In this document: piece after piece, positions 10,228-19,210 of the stretch
Position numbering within the stretch: the first letter of the stretch is position 1
Layout: each line of letters opens with the position of its first letter
DNA from: Prorocentrum cordatum
Lineage: Eukaryota > Sar > Dinophyceae > Prorocentrales > Prorocentraceae
Assembly (NCBI GenBank): GCA_963575745.1
Contig: CAUYUJ010022439.1
Coordinates: 1 to 52,500 of the forward strand
DNA: 52,500 nt
Direction: 5' to 3'
Translations under genes and position numbers: made by a program
Notes under the pieces: generated by a model
The model's input: only the letters and a program-made list of their open reading frames with translations
What the model was told of the DNA's origin: nothing
Databases searched by the model: none

Positions 10228-10440
10228 CGAATGTGCGGGGCGCTCAGGAGAGAGCCACATTTTGAGTGCTGCCTCCCCTCCATCCGTGAAGCGGTTGCGA
10301 ACTTGTAGGACGACTGTGCGCGAAGTTCCGCTGAGAGCTGCATTTGGAAAGCGACACCCCTCCATCCGTGAACCTGTTGCGCACTTTCAGGACAAACTTG
10401 CGCGGCGTTACGGTCAGAGCTACACTTTGGAGATAAGTCG
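10228..10440. repeat. Short array of the ~82-bp CCGTGAAGC repeat family
   Basis: About two and a half diverged units, each with a GAGAGCYRCATTTTG-like motif followed by CCTCCATCCGTGAA. The same family forms longer arrays at 45.84-46.42 kb and 47.5-47.9 kb. Confidence 0.6.
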
Positions 10441-10476
10441 ACCTCGTCAAAAAAGTGTTTGACGGCCGGTCTGGGA

Positions 10477-11301
10477 CCCCCCCCAAGACCGGTGCAACCG
10501 CGCCAAAATTCGGACCCCCCCAGAAGCATCGTTTGACGTTTCGATCTGGACCCCCCCCAAAGAGGAGTGTCTGGGCATGCATTTTGGGACCCCCCCGAGA
10601 AAACGGCGACGACGACGCCGGTGACGACGACGCGGACAACGGCTACGACTACAACGCCGATGATGACCGCGACGACGATGCCGACGAAAACGGCGCCGAC
10701 GACACGGACGACGACGATAACACCGACGACGACGACGCCGACGACAACACCGACAACGGCGACGGCGCTAACAACGACGGCGAGGACGACGACGACGACC
10801 ACGAAGACGCAGACGACGAAAACGGCGACGACGGCGATGATACCGACGACACCGTCGATAACGATGGCGACGCCGACGACAATTACGACGTCGACACCAG
10901 GACGACGACTACTACGACGACGACGGCGACGACGACACCGACGACATCGATGACGACGACGACGGCGACACCGACGACGACGAACACGCCGAAGGGGACG
11001 ACACGAATACGCCGAAGGGGTCGATGTCGTTGTCGTCGGTGATGGCGTCGGCGTCGTCGTCGCGGGGGTCGTCGTCGTCGTCGCAGGCGTCGTCGTCATC
11101 GGTGTCGTCGTCGTCGCCAGGGAGCTGGCGACTGGCGGGGAGCTGGGCACCCCCAAAACCTTTATCAGATGTCGAGAAAATTGAGACCCCCCCAAAAGTT
11201 TTGCATGACAGCCCGAAGTAGACCCCCCCCAGACAGGCAACAAAAGCTCCCAAATCGAGACCTCCCCACATTAGACCCCCCTCAGAAGCAGACCCCCCCC
11301 C
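10477..11301. repeat. C-tract array (~37-bp spacing) split by a GAC/GTC microsatellite
   Basis: Runs of 7-8 C begin at 10477, 10515, 10551 and 10590, and runs of 5-9 C at 11150, 11187, 11222, about 11261-11281 and 11293. The spacing is mostly 35-39 bp. Between the two halves, 10606-11130 is a trinucleotide tract that reads GAC up to about 10990 and GTC after about 11018. Confidence 0.8.
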
Positions 11302-11304
11302 ATT

Positions 11305-12389
11305 GTTATGAGATCCGGAGAAGACGCTTCGCGTAACCCCACAGTCCAGGTCTAGCAGTCTAGGTTCGGACTCCGCGGCTGCATCGACGTCAGTGCATTG
11401 GTCAATGGCTCACGGCGACTCGCGCCCATGAGTTCTAGTGAGTGGGTGAGTGAGGCTTCCCCTGCCGCCCCTCTTCTGCCCGCCCCTTCCCCGCTCTCTT
11501 GCCTCCGAGTGGTGAGCGGTGCGGCCCCACGTGCCCACTGCCCTGCCACTTGGCTGTTTGGCCCCTGCCTGCACTCTCTGGACTGCACGGTTTGAGCTGG
11601 CGCCACTGTGCGCCTTCTCTCCGTCTACTCCAGTCTGGTGCCGGCGTCCCCGTTCTCGGGTCGCTTGCATCGTAATAGGGGGGCATTTTGCCTCTTGCAG
11701 GTGCACTCGTTGCGTCGGCCTACGCGTCTTCGTAACCAATTCTCTCGCCTGTGCCCCAGACGTGCTTGCCCCGCTTCCTGGACTCTTCCTCGGAGCCGCC
11801 AATCAAAAAAGTACCCCCACAGCAACTCCATGAACGATGCTTGGACGAGTTTCATTGGTCAGGGATGTTGAGGACCATGCAATGAAATACCAGGCTGGGG
11901 ACGCCGTCGTACCCCAAGACGGAGTGGATGAAGGAGGAATCGGAGGAGGATGCGAGAGCTGGGGCGCCGCCCTCGCGTGTCATTCTGTTCCGAGGGAGGT
12001 GTTCCTCAATGCCTTTTATGGAACAATATGTGACGTTCTTGGAGTTTCGCGCGCGCTGTTCTCAACGCCCAGTCGTGATACGATGCAGTGGCGTTGGCAC
12101 TGCTTGTGCATGCGGCGCTCAAGCTTCAACTCCCAGCAGTTATCCTGAGACTGGAATTGCAGCTTTGCGCGGCGCCAGGGCTTCTGTCGCAGCTGGGCCC
12201 CGCGCCGCGCGCGCGTCGCCGGCTGTCGCGCGGCTGGGGAACGGCGCGCGTGTGTCAGGATGTGTCAGACGCGCTGCATCTCCGATAAGCGCATCCGGGC
12301 CTGCCCATGCCTTCAGCCTTGCATTTGGGCTGGTGCCTTGAGCGAATGAGTTGGCGGATGCAGGAAATCCCCACTGGGGTCCTGGCTTG
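11305..12389. other. No recognisable gene
   Basis: Moderately GC-rich unique sequence. Open frames overlap on both strands without family motifs. I see no repeat or RNA gene. Confidence 0.4.
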
Positions 12390-13265
12390 GGGCTTGGCGG
12401 GCGCATCTGTTTTTTGCTGGCAGAGGAGCAGCTTGCGGTGGCATCCAAGAGCGCAGTCCTCGCCTCGGAGGCCAGGCGGGCCGGGCAGATCGTGGCCGCC
12501 TTGTGTAGGCAAGGGCGCATCTCGCGCCCTGTCTCCCGGGCCCCGTGCCTCGGAGTGGACTTCGGCGCAGACGGGGTGCTTGCTCGGGCCGCCGCGGCTC
12601 AGCGTGTTGTCGAGGCTAGTTTGCGGGCAAGACGGATCTCCGTGTGTGCGAGATCGAGCAGGCAGCGCCAGGTCACGGCGGCTGGAGAGGGTTGCGGGCC
12701 AGACGGCGGCGCGCCGCGGCCATCGGGCGCGCGGCGTGTTCGGTGCAGTGCCCCGCGGGCTCCGCGGGGACCTCGGCGCGGCCTGCGGGTCGAATCGGAG
12801 GGGGCGGCGCATCGCGACGGCGCTCGACTTGCGGGCCGCGGGCCGAGTCCAGGCGACGCGGCCGCGGCGGGGGTGCGCGATGGAGTTGTGGAGCGATTGC
12901 GCCCCTGGGCGTCGGCAAGCGAAGTGCGCCCCGCAGCCATTCGGATTTCGTTGGGGATGATGGATCAGTTGCGCGCTATGCAAGTGCCCGACCGCACGTG
13001 GCACGTCCACGGCCCAATCAGTGCAGTGATTGCCTTGTCATTCCTTTACGGGTGGCGCCCAACTTCGTGGCCCGCCCCGCTGGAAGTGGGGCGGCGGCGA
13101 GAGCGACGATCCGCGGGCCAAGTCCACCGAGCGGAGATTCCCTGGTGAGCGGATGATCGGCGCCGAGGGCTTGATTGACATCTTAGCAGATTTGACGGGT
13201 TCCTTTCCCGCGCAGTCATGGCGGACAGCAGCTCGGCATTTTGCAGGGGGGGGAGGGCGTGCGAA
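12390..13265 (+). pseudogene. Non-LTR retrotransposon remnant, region after the RT core
   Basis: Frame 3 (12351-13148) reads a segment that resembles the post-RT region of dinoflagellate non-LTR retrotransposons as I remember them: SKSAVLASEARRAGQIV, then LGVDFGAD (about 12549-12563), later GPISAVIALSFLYGWRP (about 13012). Translation then has to move to frame 1 for LTGSFPAQSWRTAARHF (about 13180-13240), so there is at least one frameshift near 13085-13165. The catalytic RT core (YxDD) is not seen upstream, so the copy looks 5'-truncated. The call rests on recalled sequence style, not on a search. Confidence 0.4.
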
Positions 13266-13900
13266 GTGGTATTGGCGACGCGTCTTGCCGCTCTTTGCTC
13301 GAGCGCCCAGGGGGCCCCCCAGCGGTGCGCGCCCTGGGCAGACGCGATGGAGGTCATTGCGGTCGGACGCGCGAGGCCGAGGGCCAGGTTCGAGGTGGGT
13401 GATCTCGGTCGTCGGCTGAGTGCTCGATGTCTGGCCAAAAGGTGAAGCGTTTAACGAGGCGCCCCTTCGCCGCGGCTGGACCTGCCCGCAGAACGCAGAC
13501 AGCAGGGCACGCAGCGACTCCGACGCGTGCGCGGCGGGGGCGCTCGCGCAGCGTTAGCAGCGCGAGTGTTTCTGGCGCCGAGGACTGCTCGCTTCGTCAT
13601 GAACAGCGGTGCCGCCAGTGGAAGGGGGCTACGTGGTTCTTCGGTTCAGATCTCATTGTGGGCGAGGAGGGCGACGGGTGCGCCATCTTGGAAACGGGTT
13701 CATCGTGCGAGTCCATCCTCATCTGCGGCGGCGCTCCCCAGCGCAGTTCGGCTGTGGAGGATGGGGCCCGCTCCATGGCCGTCGACAGACAGTGTATCTA
13801 GGAGAGGTATTTGGATTTGTTTTGAGGCGGATCACCGGGGCCGTTGGTGAATGTCACCATCAATGAAACGGTCCATATTGGTTTCCCCTAAGTAGATCTA
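13266..13900. other. Unassigned, possibly more retrotransposon debris
   Basis: Continues downstream of the LINE-like remnant. Short frames on + show no motif I can name. It may be the decayed 3' part of the same element. Confidence 0.25.
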
Positions 13901-13912
13901 CGCGACCTAGGG

Positions 13913-14633
13913 GTGCTGCCTCGGAGGTATTTGTGGGGTTCCACCAGGCGCTTCAAGCAGGGGGAGCGCGGCCTAGGCAAGGTGCGTGCCATGTTCGTGC
14001 GTTCGCACTTGACTGACAGTGAGTCTCCTCCAAAAGGACAGCATGGGCGTTCGAGGGCGACGCGCGTGCGGGCCTCTTGGCAGGGGAGGTTGCTAAGCAG
14101 TATCGTGCCGGTGAAGCTATTTGTTTTCGGATCTTTTCTGATGAATAGCGTGCGGAACGGTCAGGCTACGTTTTCTTCGAGCGACAATGGGTTGCATGAT
14201 TGTGGACCTTCGTCCCAGGCGCGGTGTGGGAAAAGGTCCTCGCATTATCCCGCTCGCCCCTGCCGCAGTGGCTCGCTTGTGTACGCAGCGTGCCTTGAAC
14301 GAAGATGGCTTTGCTCTGCTCGTAAACGGTCCTCGGCGGCCCAGTTCGCGACTGACTTGCTTGCGTCTCCTTGTTGCAAGCTCGGGCCCTCGAACGGTAC
14401 TCTACTTAGGTATGCTGTGGGGTCCGGGGTCCACTGTGCGGGGGGCTGCACACCTCGCGTTTTATAGCGTGCCACAAACGCCGCGAATTCTGGCTTTGCG
14501 GAGCATGCGGTTCCTGTCTCCTCCGCGCATGCCCGTGGCCTCGGAAAAGGCATGTGGGTACAGCCAATGTTTGAACAAGACAATTCGCAAACATTTGCAG
14601 ATAATCGTTGATGGACTCTGGCCGAAATTTTGA
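13913..14633 (+). pseudogene. Possible decayed tyrosine-recombinase-like fragment
   Basis: Two overlapping + frames (13913-14467 and 14187-14633). One reads GVGKGPRIIPLAPAAVARL followed by a Leu/Arg-rich helix-like stretch, which loosely matches the segment just before the HxxRH box of dinoflagellate tyrosine recombinases. At about 14426-14450 another frame reads HCAGGCT, a possible ruined HxxRxGxT box. No nucleophile tyrosine context is clear. This is a weak call and could be chance. Confidence 0.2.
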
Positions 14634-15008
14634 TCGCTGTCGGAGCGACGAGCCAGAGGTCTAGTATCTGAAAGAACTGTCGCATCGTGAACTCACCATT
14701 CCCCTTTTCATTACCCTCCCCCCTGCCCCCGCTCCTCCACCTCTACCCTCCACGGGGACGACGACGAGGGACGACGGCGAGCGATGCCGTCGGCCCTTCA
14801 CCTTCTCCCCTCTCGACCCCCCTCCTCCAGCCCCCCCTCTCCAGGAGGAGGGCGACGAGAGGCGACGGCGAGCGATGACGTCGACAACGACGAGCGACGA
14901 GCGCTGACGACGTCGACGCCCCCCTCTGGGCTTTCCCTGGAGCGCGGATCCAGCCGTGGCCTCCGCTGGCGCCCAGTGGAGGCAACAACCGTGCCCATAC
15001 TGTAGACA
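14634..15008. other. CT/CCT-rich and GAC-rich low complexity
   Basis: Pyrimidine-rich 14690-14760, then mixed GAC and CTC repeats. A short more complex stretch lies at 14935-15005. No gene called. Confidence 0.4.
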
Positions 15009-15200
15009 CAGCCTCGATCCTCGATTGTCGATTGTCGATCCTCGATTGTCGATCCTCGATTGTCGATTGTCGATTCTCGACAATCTCGATTGCCGAGATT
15101 GTCGAGATTGTCGATCCTTGGTCTTCGGTTCTCGATCGTCGATCCTCGATCTTCGGCCCTCGATCGATCGGCGACGTCGACGTCGACGTCGACGTCCGCA
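15009..15200. repeat. TCGATTG/TCGATCC minisatellite with a perfect hairpin
   Basis: Degenerate 7-bp units based on TCGATTG and TCGATCC run from about 15012 to 15175, followed by (GACGTC)n near 15175-15195. Inside, 15075-15088 and 15094-15107 form a perfect 14-bp inverted repeat with a 5-nt loop. Confidence 0.85.
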
Positions 15201-15570
15201 ACGAGCGAGCGCGGCACGAAAGCAGCCTCGGTCTTCGAGCTACGACTGTAGGTCCTCGATCTTCGGCCTCTCGTCGGACGGATCTTCCACAACGAACATG
15301 ACGACGGCGACGTCGATGGCGATGGCGACAGAGACGACGACCACGACAGCAGCCGAAGGCCGCCGAGGGCCCGCCTGATCGGTCGACGGCCCGCCAAGGC
15401 CCAGCCGAGGGTCCGCCGAGGGGCCGCCGAAGAGCAGCCGAAGGGCAGCCGAGGGCCGCCGAAAGCCGCCGATGGCCACCGAGGGCGTGCCGAAGAGCCG
15501 CCGAAGGCCGCCCGAAGGGCACGCACACCGCGGCGAGGGCCGCGGCGACGAGCGATGACGACAACGGCAA

Positions 15571-15675
15571 CGACGAAGACCGGCGCTTCCAGGCTGGGAC
15601 GCGGGACATCAAGCGCGCCAGGCTGCGGAGCAGCAGCGATTTGGAGGCGGCCACCGACGCGGCCTCGAGGCTCCC
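15571..15675 (+). CDS. Possible exon fragment, unknown gene
   Basis: A short stretch of normal complexity within GAC/GTC repeats reads as RRFQAGTRDIKRARLRSSSD and then LEAATDAASRLPGL in one + frame, with varied residues and GC-ending codons. It could be an exon between microsatellite-filled introns, or chance. No family recognised and no splice sites fixed. Confidence 0.25.
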
Positions 15676-15839
15676 CGGGTTGCGCGTCGTCGCACGTCGT
15701 CGACCCTCGCCGTCGTCGCTCTTCGGGGTTCGTCATCGTCGTGACCGCCGCCGCCGTCGTCGCCGCTCGCCGATCGCCATTGACGTCGTTAGTCGTCTCT
15801 TGTCGTCGGCGTTGTTGTCGTTCGTCGTAGTTCGTCTTC

Positions 15840-16194
15840 GCTCTTCGTCCCTCGTCGCTCGTCGTCGTTGTCGTCGTCGTCGCTCCGCCGCTGTCGTCGT
15901 TCTCGTCGTCGTCGTCGTCGTCAGCATCTTTCTCGTCGTCGTTGGCGTAGGAGGGGGAGGACGGGATAGAGGGAGGAGGATAGAAGAAGGGGAGGAGGCG
16001 GCAGAAAGGAGGAGGACAGGAGGAGGAGGAGGAGGAGGAGGAGGAGGAGGAGGAGGAGGAGGAGGATGGGGAGGAGGAGGAGGAGGAGGAAGAGGAGGAG
16101 GAGGAGCAGGAGGAGGAGGAGGAGGAAAAGGAGGAAGAGGAAGAGGAGGAGGAGGAGGAGAAGGAGGAGGAGGAGGACGGGGAGGAAGTATAAA
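15840..16194. repeat. GTC tract followed by (GGA)n tract
   Basis: GTC-type repeats at about 15840-15930 and GGA-type repeats at about 16018-16190, purine strand on +. Confidence 0.85.
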
Positions 16195-16875
16195 CATATT
16201 CGTAATACGAAGAATAATAATACGAATATTACACATGAGAGTAATACTAAACATAACAAGAATAACATGAATACTAATAATCATGATGGTGATAAAGGTG
16301 TTGATGCTACTAATCGCAATACCGACATGATCAATAGCACTAAACAAAGTAGTACTACCAAAAACAATAGTTTCGATTGCAATGATACTCATAATAATAT
16401 TTTTACTAATGATAATAGTTTCGATTGTAATGCAACTAAGAATAAGGATGCTACTAATATTCTGAATAATAATTTTAGTGTACGTAAAAGAAGAACAATG
16501 AGATGCACACTATGAATAAGAAAACTACTAGTAACATGTGATATAATAGTACAAATAAGAATAACACTGATAACACGGGGAATAATAATAACGATAATAA
16601 TACCAAGGAGAACAAGGCTACTTATACTCATATTAATAATAACAATAATACTAATAATAATAATAATACTAATAATAATCGTAGTACTCTCAGTAGTAAC
16701 GCGAATCACAATAACAATACTATCAACACTAATGATAATAATACTACGATTACTAATACGGATAACCATCATAGTAATAATAGTGATAATGCTACTAATA
16801 AGACAATACTAGCAATGATAATGCGCATCCTTATTAAAATGTCAGAAACATTAGCACTAATAATAAACATAATAC
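16195..16875. other. AT-rich degenerate trinucleotide island
   Basis: An abrupt change to A+T-rich DNA made of degenerate AAT/ACT triplets. One direct repeat is obvious: AATAGTTTCGATTG at about 16366 and 16417. Frames here are Asn/Thr/Ile strings and are not called as genes. The 23.1-24.4 kb region on the other side of the tyrosine-recombinase element has the same style. Confidence 0.7.
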
Positions 16876-17218
16876 GAATACGAGGAGGAGGAAGAACAGG
16901 AGGAGGATGAGGAGGAGGAAGAGGAGGAGGAGGAGGAGGAGGAGGAGGAGGAGGAGGAGGAGGGGAGGGAGCAGGAGCAGGAGGAGGGGGGAGGGACGGG
17001 AGGAGGATGATGAGGAGGGAAGAAGAGGAGGAGGTGGAGGAGGAGGAGGAGGAAACGGAGGAGGAGGAGGAGGAGGAGGAGGAGGAGGAGGAGGACAAAG
17101 AGGAGGAGGAGGAGGAGGAGGAAGAACAGGAGGGGGAGGAGGAGGAGGAGGAGGAAGAGGGGGAGGAGGCGGAGGAAAAGGAGGAGGAGGAGCAGGAGGA
17201 GGATGGGGAGGAGGAGTA
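16876..17218. repeat. (GGA)n microsatellite abutting the left end of the tyrosine-recombinase element
   Basis: GGA-rich on +. It ends a few bases before terminal repeat A1 at 17225. Confidence 0.9.
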
Positions 17219-17224
17219 GTAATG

Positions 17225-17344
17225 GGAGATTTCATATCGTTTTGCAGAGATGTAGAGCTGGAGCGGCCGCACGGTTGCCGCGAAGCGGTGCTGTGAGCAC
17301 GTATTGCGTCAACATCTGTGTGCAACCGTTGCTGCTCAAGCTCT
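17225..17344 (+). repeat. Split direct repeat A1
   Basis: 120 bp, starting GGAGATTTCATATCG and ending GCTCAAGCTCT. The same 120 bp recurs at 22786-22905 with two substitutions (near 17275 and 17291). Confidence 0.95.
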
Positions 17345-17363
17345 GGGCCCCGCGGGCTCGCGC

Positions 17364-17759
17364 ATGGAGGTGCTCCACACAGCGGTGTGGGAGCTGCTGC
17401 GGGGGGCCGGCCATGCCGCAGGCGCTGGTGTCATAGCGTACTCATCCTCGGCGGGCGTGAAGTGCCCCCCCTACGCGTGCTCGTGCGAGCCGCGCATCAC
17501 CTGCCCGGGCGGCCACAGCTCGGAGAGCACGGTGACCGGGCTCACGCTGCCGGGCACCCTCGCTCTGGCGGTGGTGTCAGCCGCGGCCGGCGCCTGCTGC
17601 GTCGTGCTGACGCTGCGCCACAGCGGCGCGGGCGCGCAGCTGGCCGTGGACCCACCGCCCGCCCCGGGCGTGTTCGTGACCCCGATCGCGTCCCTGGAGG
17701 ACATCGGTACCAAGCAGGCGCGTGAGACCCGCTCTCGCCGACTCGGCTTCCAGCAGTGA
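17364..17759 (+). CDS. Small Cys-rich single-pass membrane protein of the retroelement
   Basis: 131 codons from ATG 17364; the frame is open back to a TTG at 17304 inside A1. The middle has a Cys cluster (CPPYACSCEPRITCPGG) and then one hydrophobic stretch (LPGTLALAVVSAAAGACCVV) long enough to cross a membrane, followed by an Arg/Pro-rich tail. The stop TGA (17757-17759) overlaps the next ATG as TGATG, which suggests coupled translation of the gag-like ORF. I know of no assigned function. An accessory or envelope-like role would be a guess. Confidence 0.5.
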   Translation: MEVLHTAVWELLRGAGHAAGAGVIAYSSSAGVKCPPYACSCEPRITCPGGHSSESTVTGLTLPGTLALAVVSAAAGACCVVLTLRHSGAGAQLAVDPPPAPGVFVTPIASLEDIGTKQARETRSRRLGFQQ

Positions 17760-19210
17760 TGGCGGCGCGCGTCGCCGAGTACCTTGCCAGCCTGGGGATC
17801 TCGCCGGGCGACTTCATCCTGGAGCGCTACGACATCCCTGGGCCAGAGGTCTGGCACGAGCGCATGGTGCTGATCGCGTCGCCTCATCGGACCGACCTCA
17901 CGATCCTGACCCCCGATGGCGACTGCTACGAGGAGCAATTGTTCGCGGCAGGGGCCCCTGGTGCCGACATCGCGGCATGGCTGCCGAGCATCGGCGGTGC
18001 GATGGGAGCCGGCAACCCAGCGACAGGAGCGTCCCACATCCACCGCTTCCGCGCCGTGCCGGCTCCCGCCACCTGCGACGCCTTGCGCACGGCGGCCGAG
18101 GGCCGCCTCGGGCTCCCGCCAGGGCCGCGCGCGGTCCCCAACCTCGCCGGCCGCGCTGGCGTGGGGGCTCTCGGCGCGGGAGCGGGCGCGGCTGGCGCCG
18201 GCGCTCCCGCCGCGGGCGCGGTCGCAGGGGCCCCCGCTGCGGCTCTGCCAGCCGTCGCGCCCGGAGTGGCTCTGGGTGCCGGGCTTGGCGCCGGAGCGGC
18301 CGCGGGCGCTGCGCCTGCCGTGGGCGGCGTGCTGGTGGCGCCTCCAGTGGCCCCAGCGGTGGTTGCGGCGGCGCCGGCGCCCGCGGCGCCGATGGCGGTC
18401 GCCGCCCCCGCGGCGCCAGGGGCTGGCGTCGGCGGGCTCGCCGGCCTCGCTGCCGTGCTCGGCGGCCCCCCGGCGGCAGGCGCCGCCCCCCCCGTGCCGC
18501 CGCTGCTTGCGGCAGCGGCAGCCGCGGGCTAGGGGGCTGCGGGAGCCCCCCCCCTGGCCGCCCCCGCCGCTGTGCCGGGGGCTGGGGGCGGCGCTGCCGT
18601 CGCGCCGGCCGCGCCAGCCGCCGCTGCCGACGTGCGCGTCCTCGCGGTGAGCTACGACGTGCTGGGGCAGCGACATCGGGCTTTTCGGGAGGCGGCGCTG
18701 GCCATGGTGGAGCACCCGTGGCCAGACTGGCCCGTGAAGGGCCCACGGACGTGTCGGTGGGTCTTCCGCTTCATGGAGACCAACGGCGGGACACCGCTTG
18801 GGCGCCATGCCCGATGGCGCACCGAGGCCCGGCTGCACGCCTCGGAGTACGGCGTCGCCGAGCACGAGCGCGCGTGCAGGCTGATCGAGTTCATGACGAT
18901 CTACGACCAACTGAACGTGGTGGACTTGGCGTCGGGCGAGCTGCTTGCCCGCGTCGTGCAGCTCCACGAGGAGCGGTACCGCGAGCGGCTGGCGCCAGAG
19001 ACGAAGGACGACAACCTGGACACGCATCTGATCCTGGGCTGTGACCTGGTCCGCGGGAACATTTGCGTCTCGCCGCAGCTGGCGGAGCACCTGAAGGAGG
19101 AGCTCGCGAAGGAGTGGGCGGTGGAGCGCAGGAAGGCGCGCGAGGAGCGCGCGCTTGCGTCCAAGGGGAAGAAGGGCAACAAGAAGGGCCATCATGATGA
19201 TGACGGGTGA
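17759..19210 (+). pseudogene. Gag-like ORF interrupted by one in-frame TAG
   Basis: The frame runs from ATG 17759 to TGA 19208-19210 (483 codons) with a single TAG at 18530-18532. The frame reads on unchanged after it, so this is one ORF with a nonsense change or a readthrough stop. The N-terminal part (about 1-140) is a compact domain with EYLASLGISPGDFILERYD. A 100-plus residue Ala/Gly/Pro linker follows, where the TAG lies. The C-terminal part has TCRWVFRFMETNGG, RACRLIEFMTIYDQLNVVDL and a very basic end (KGKKGNKKGHH). Position before RT, a flexible linker and a basic tail fit a Gag-type nucleic-acid-binding protein. No zinc knuckle is seen. Confidence 0.55.
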
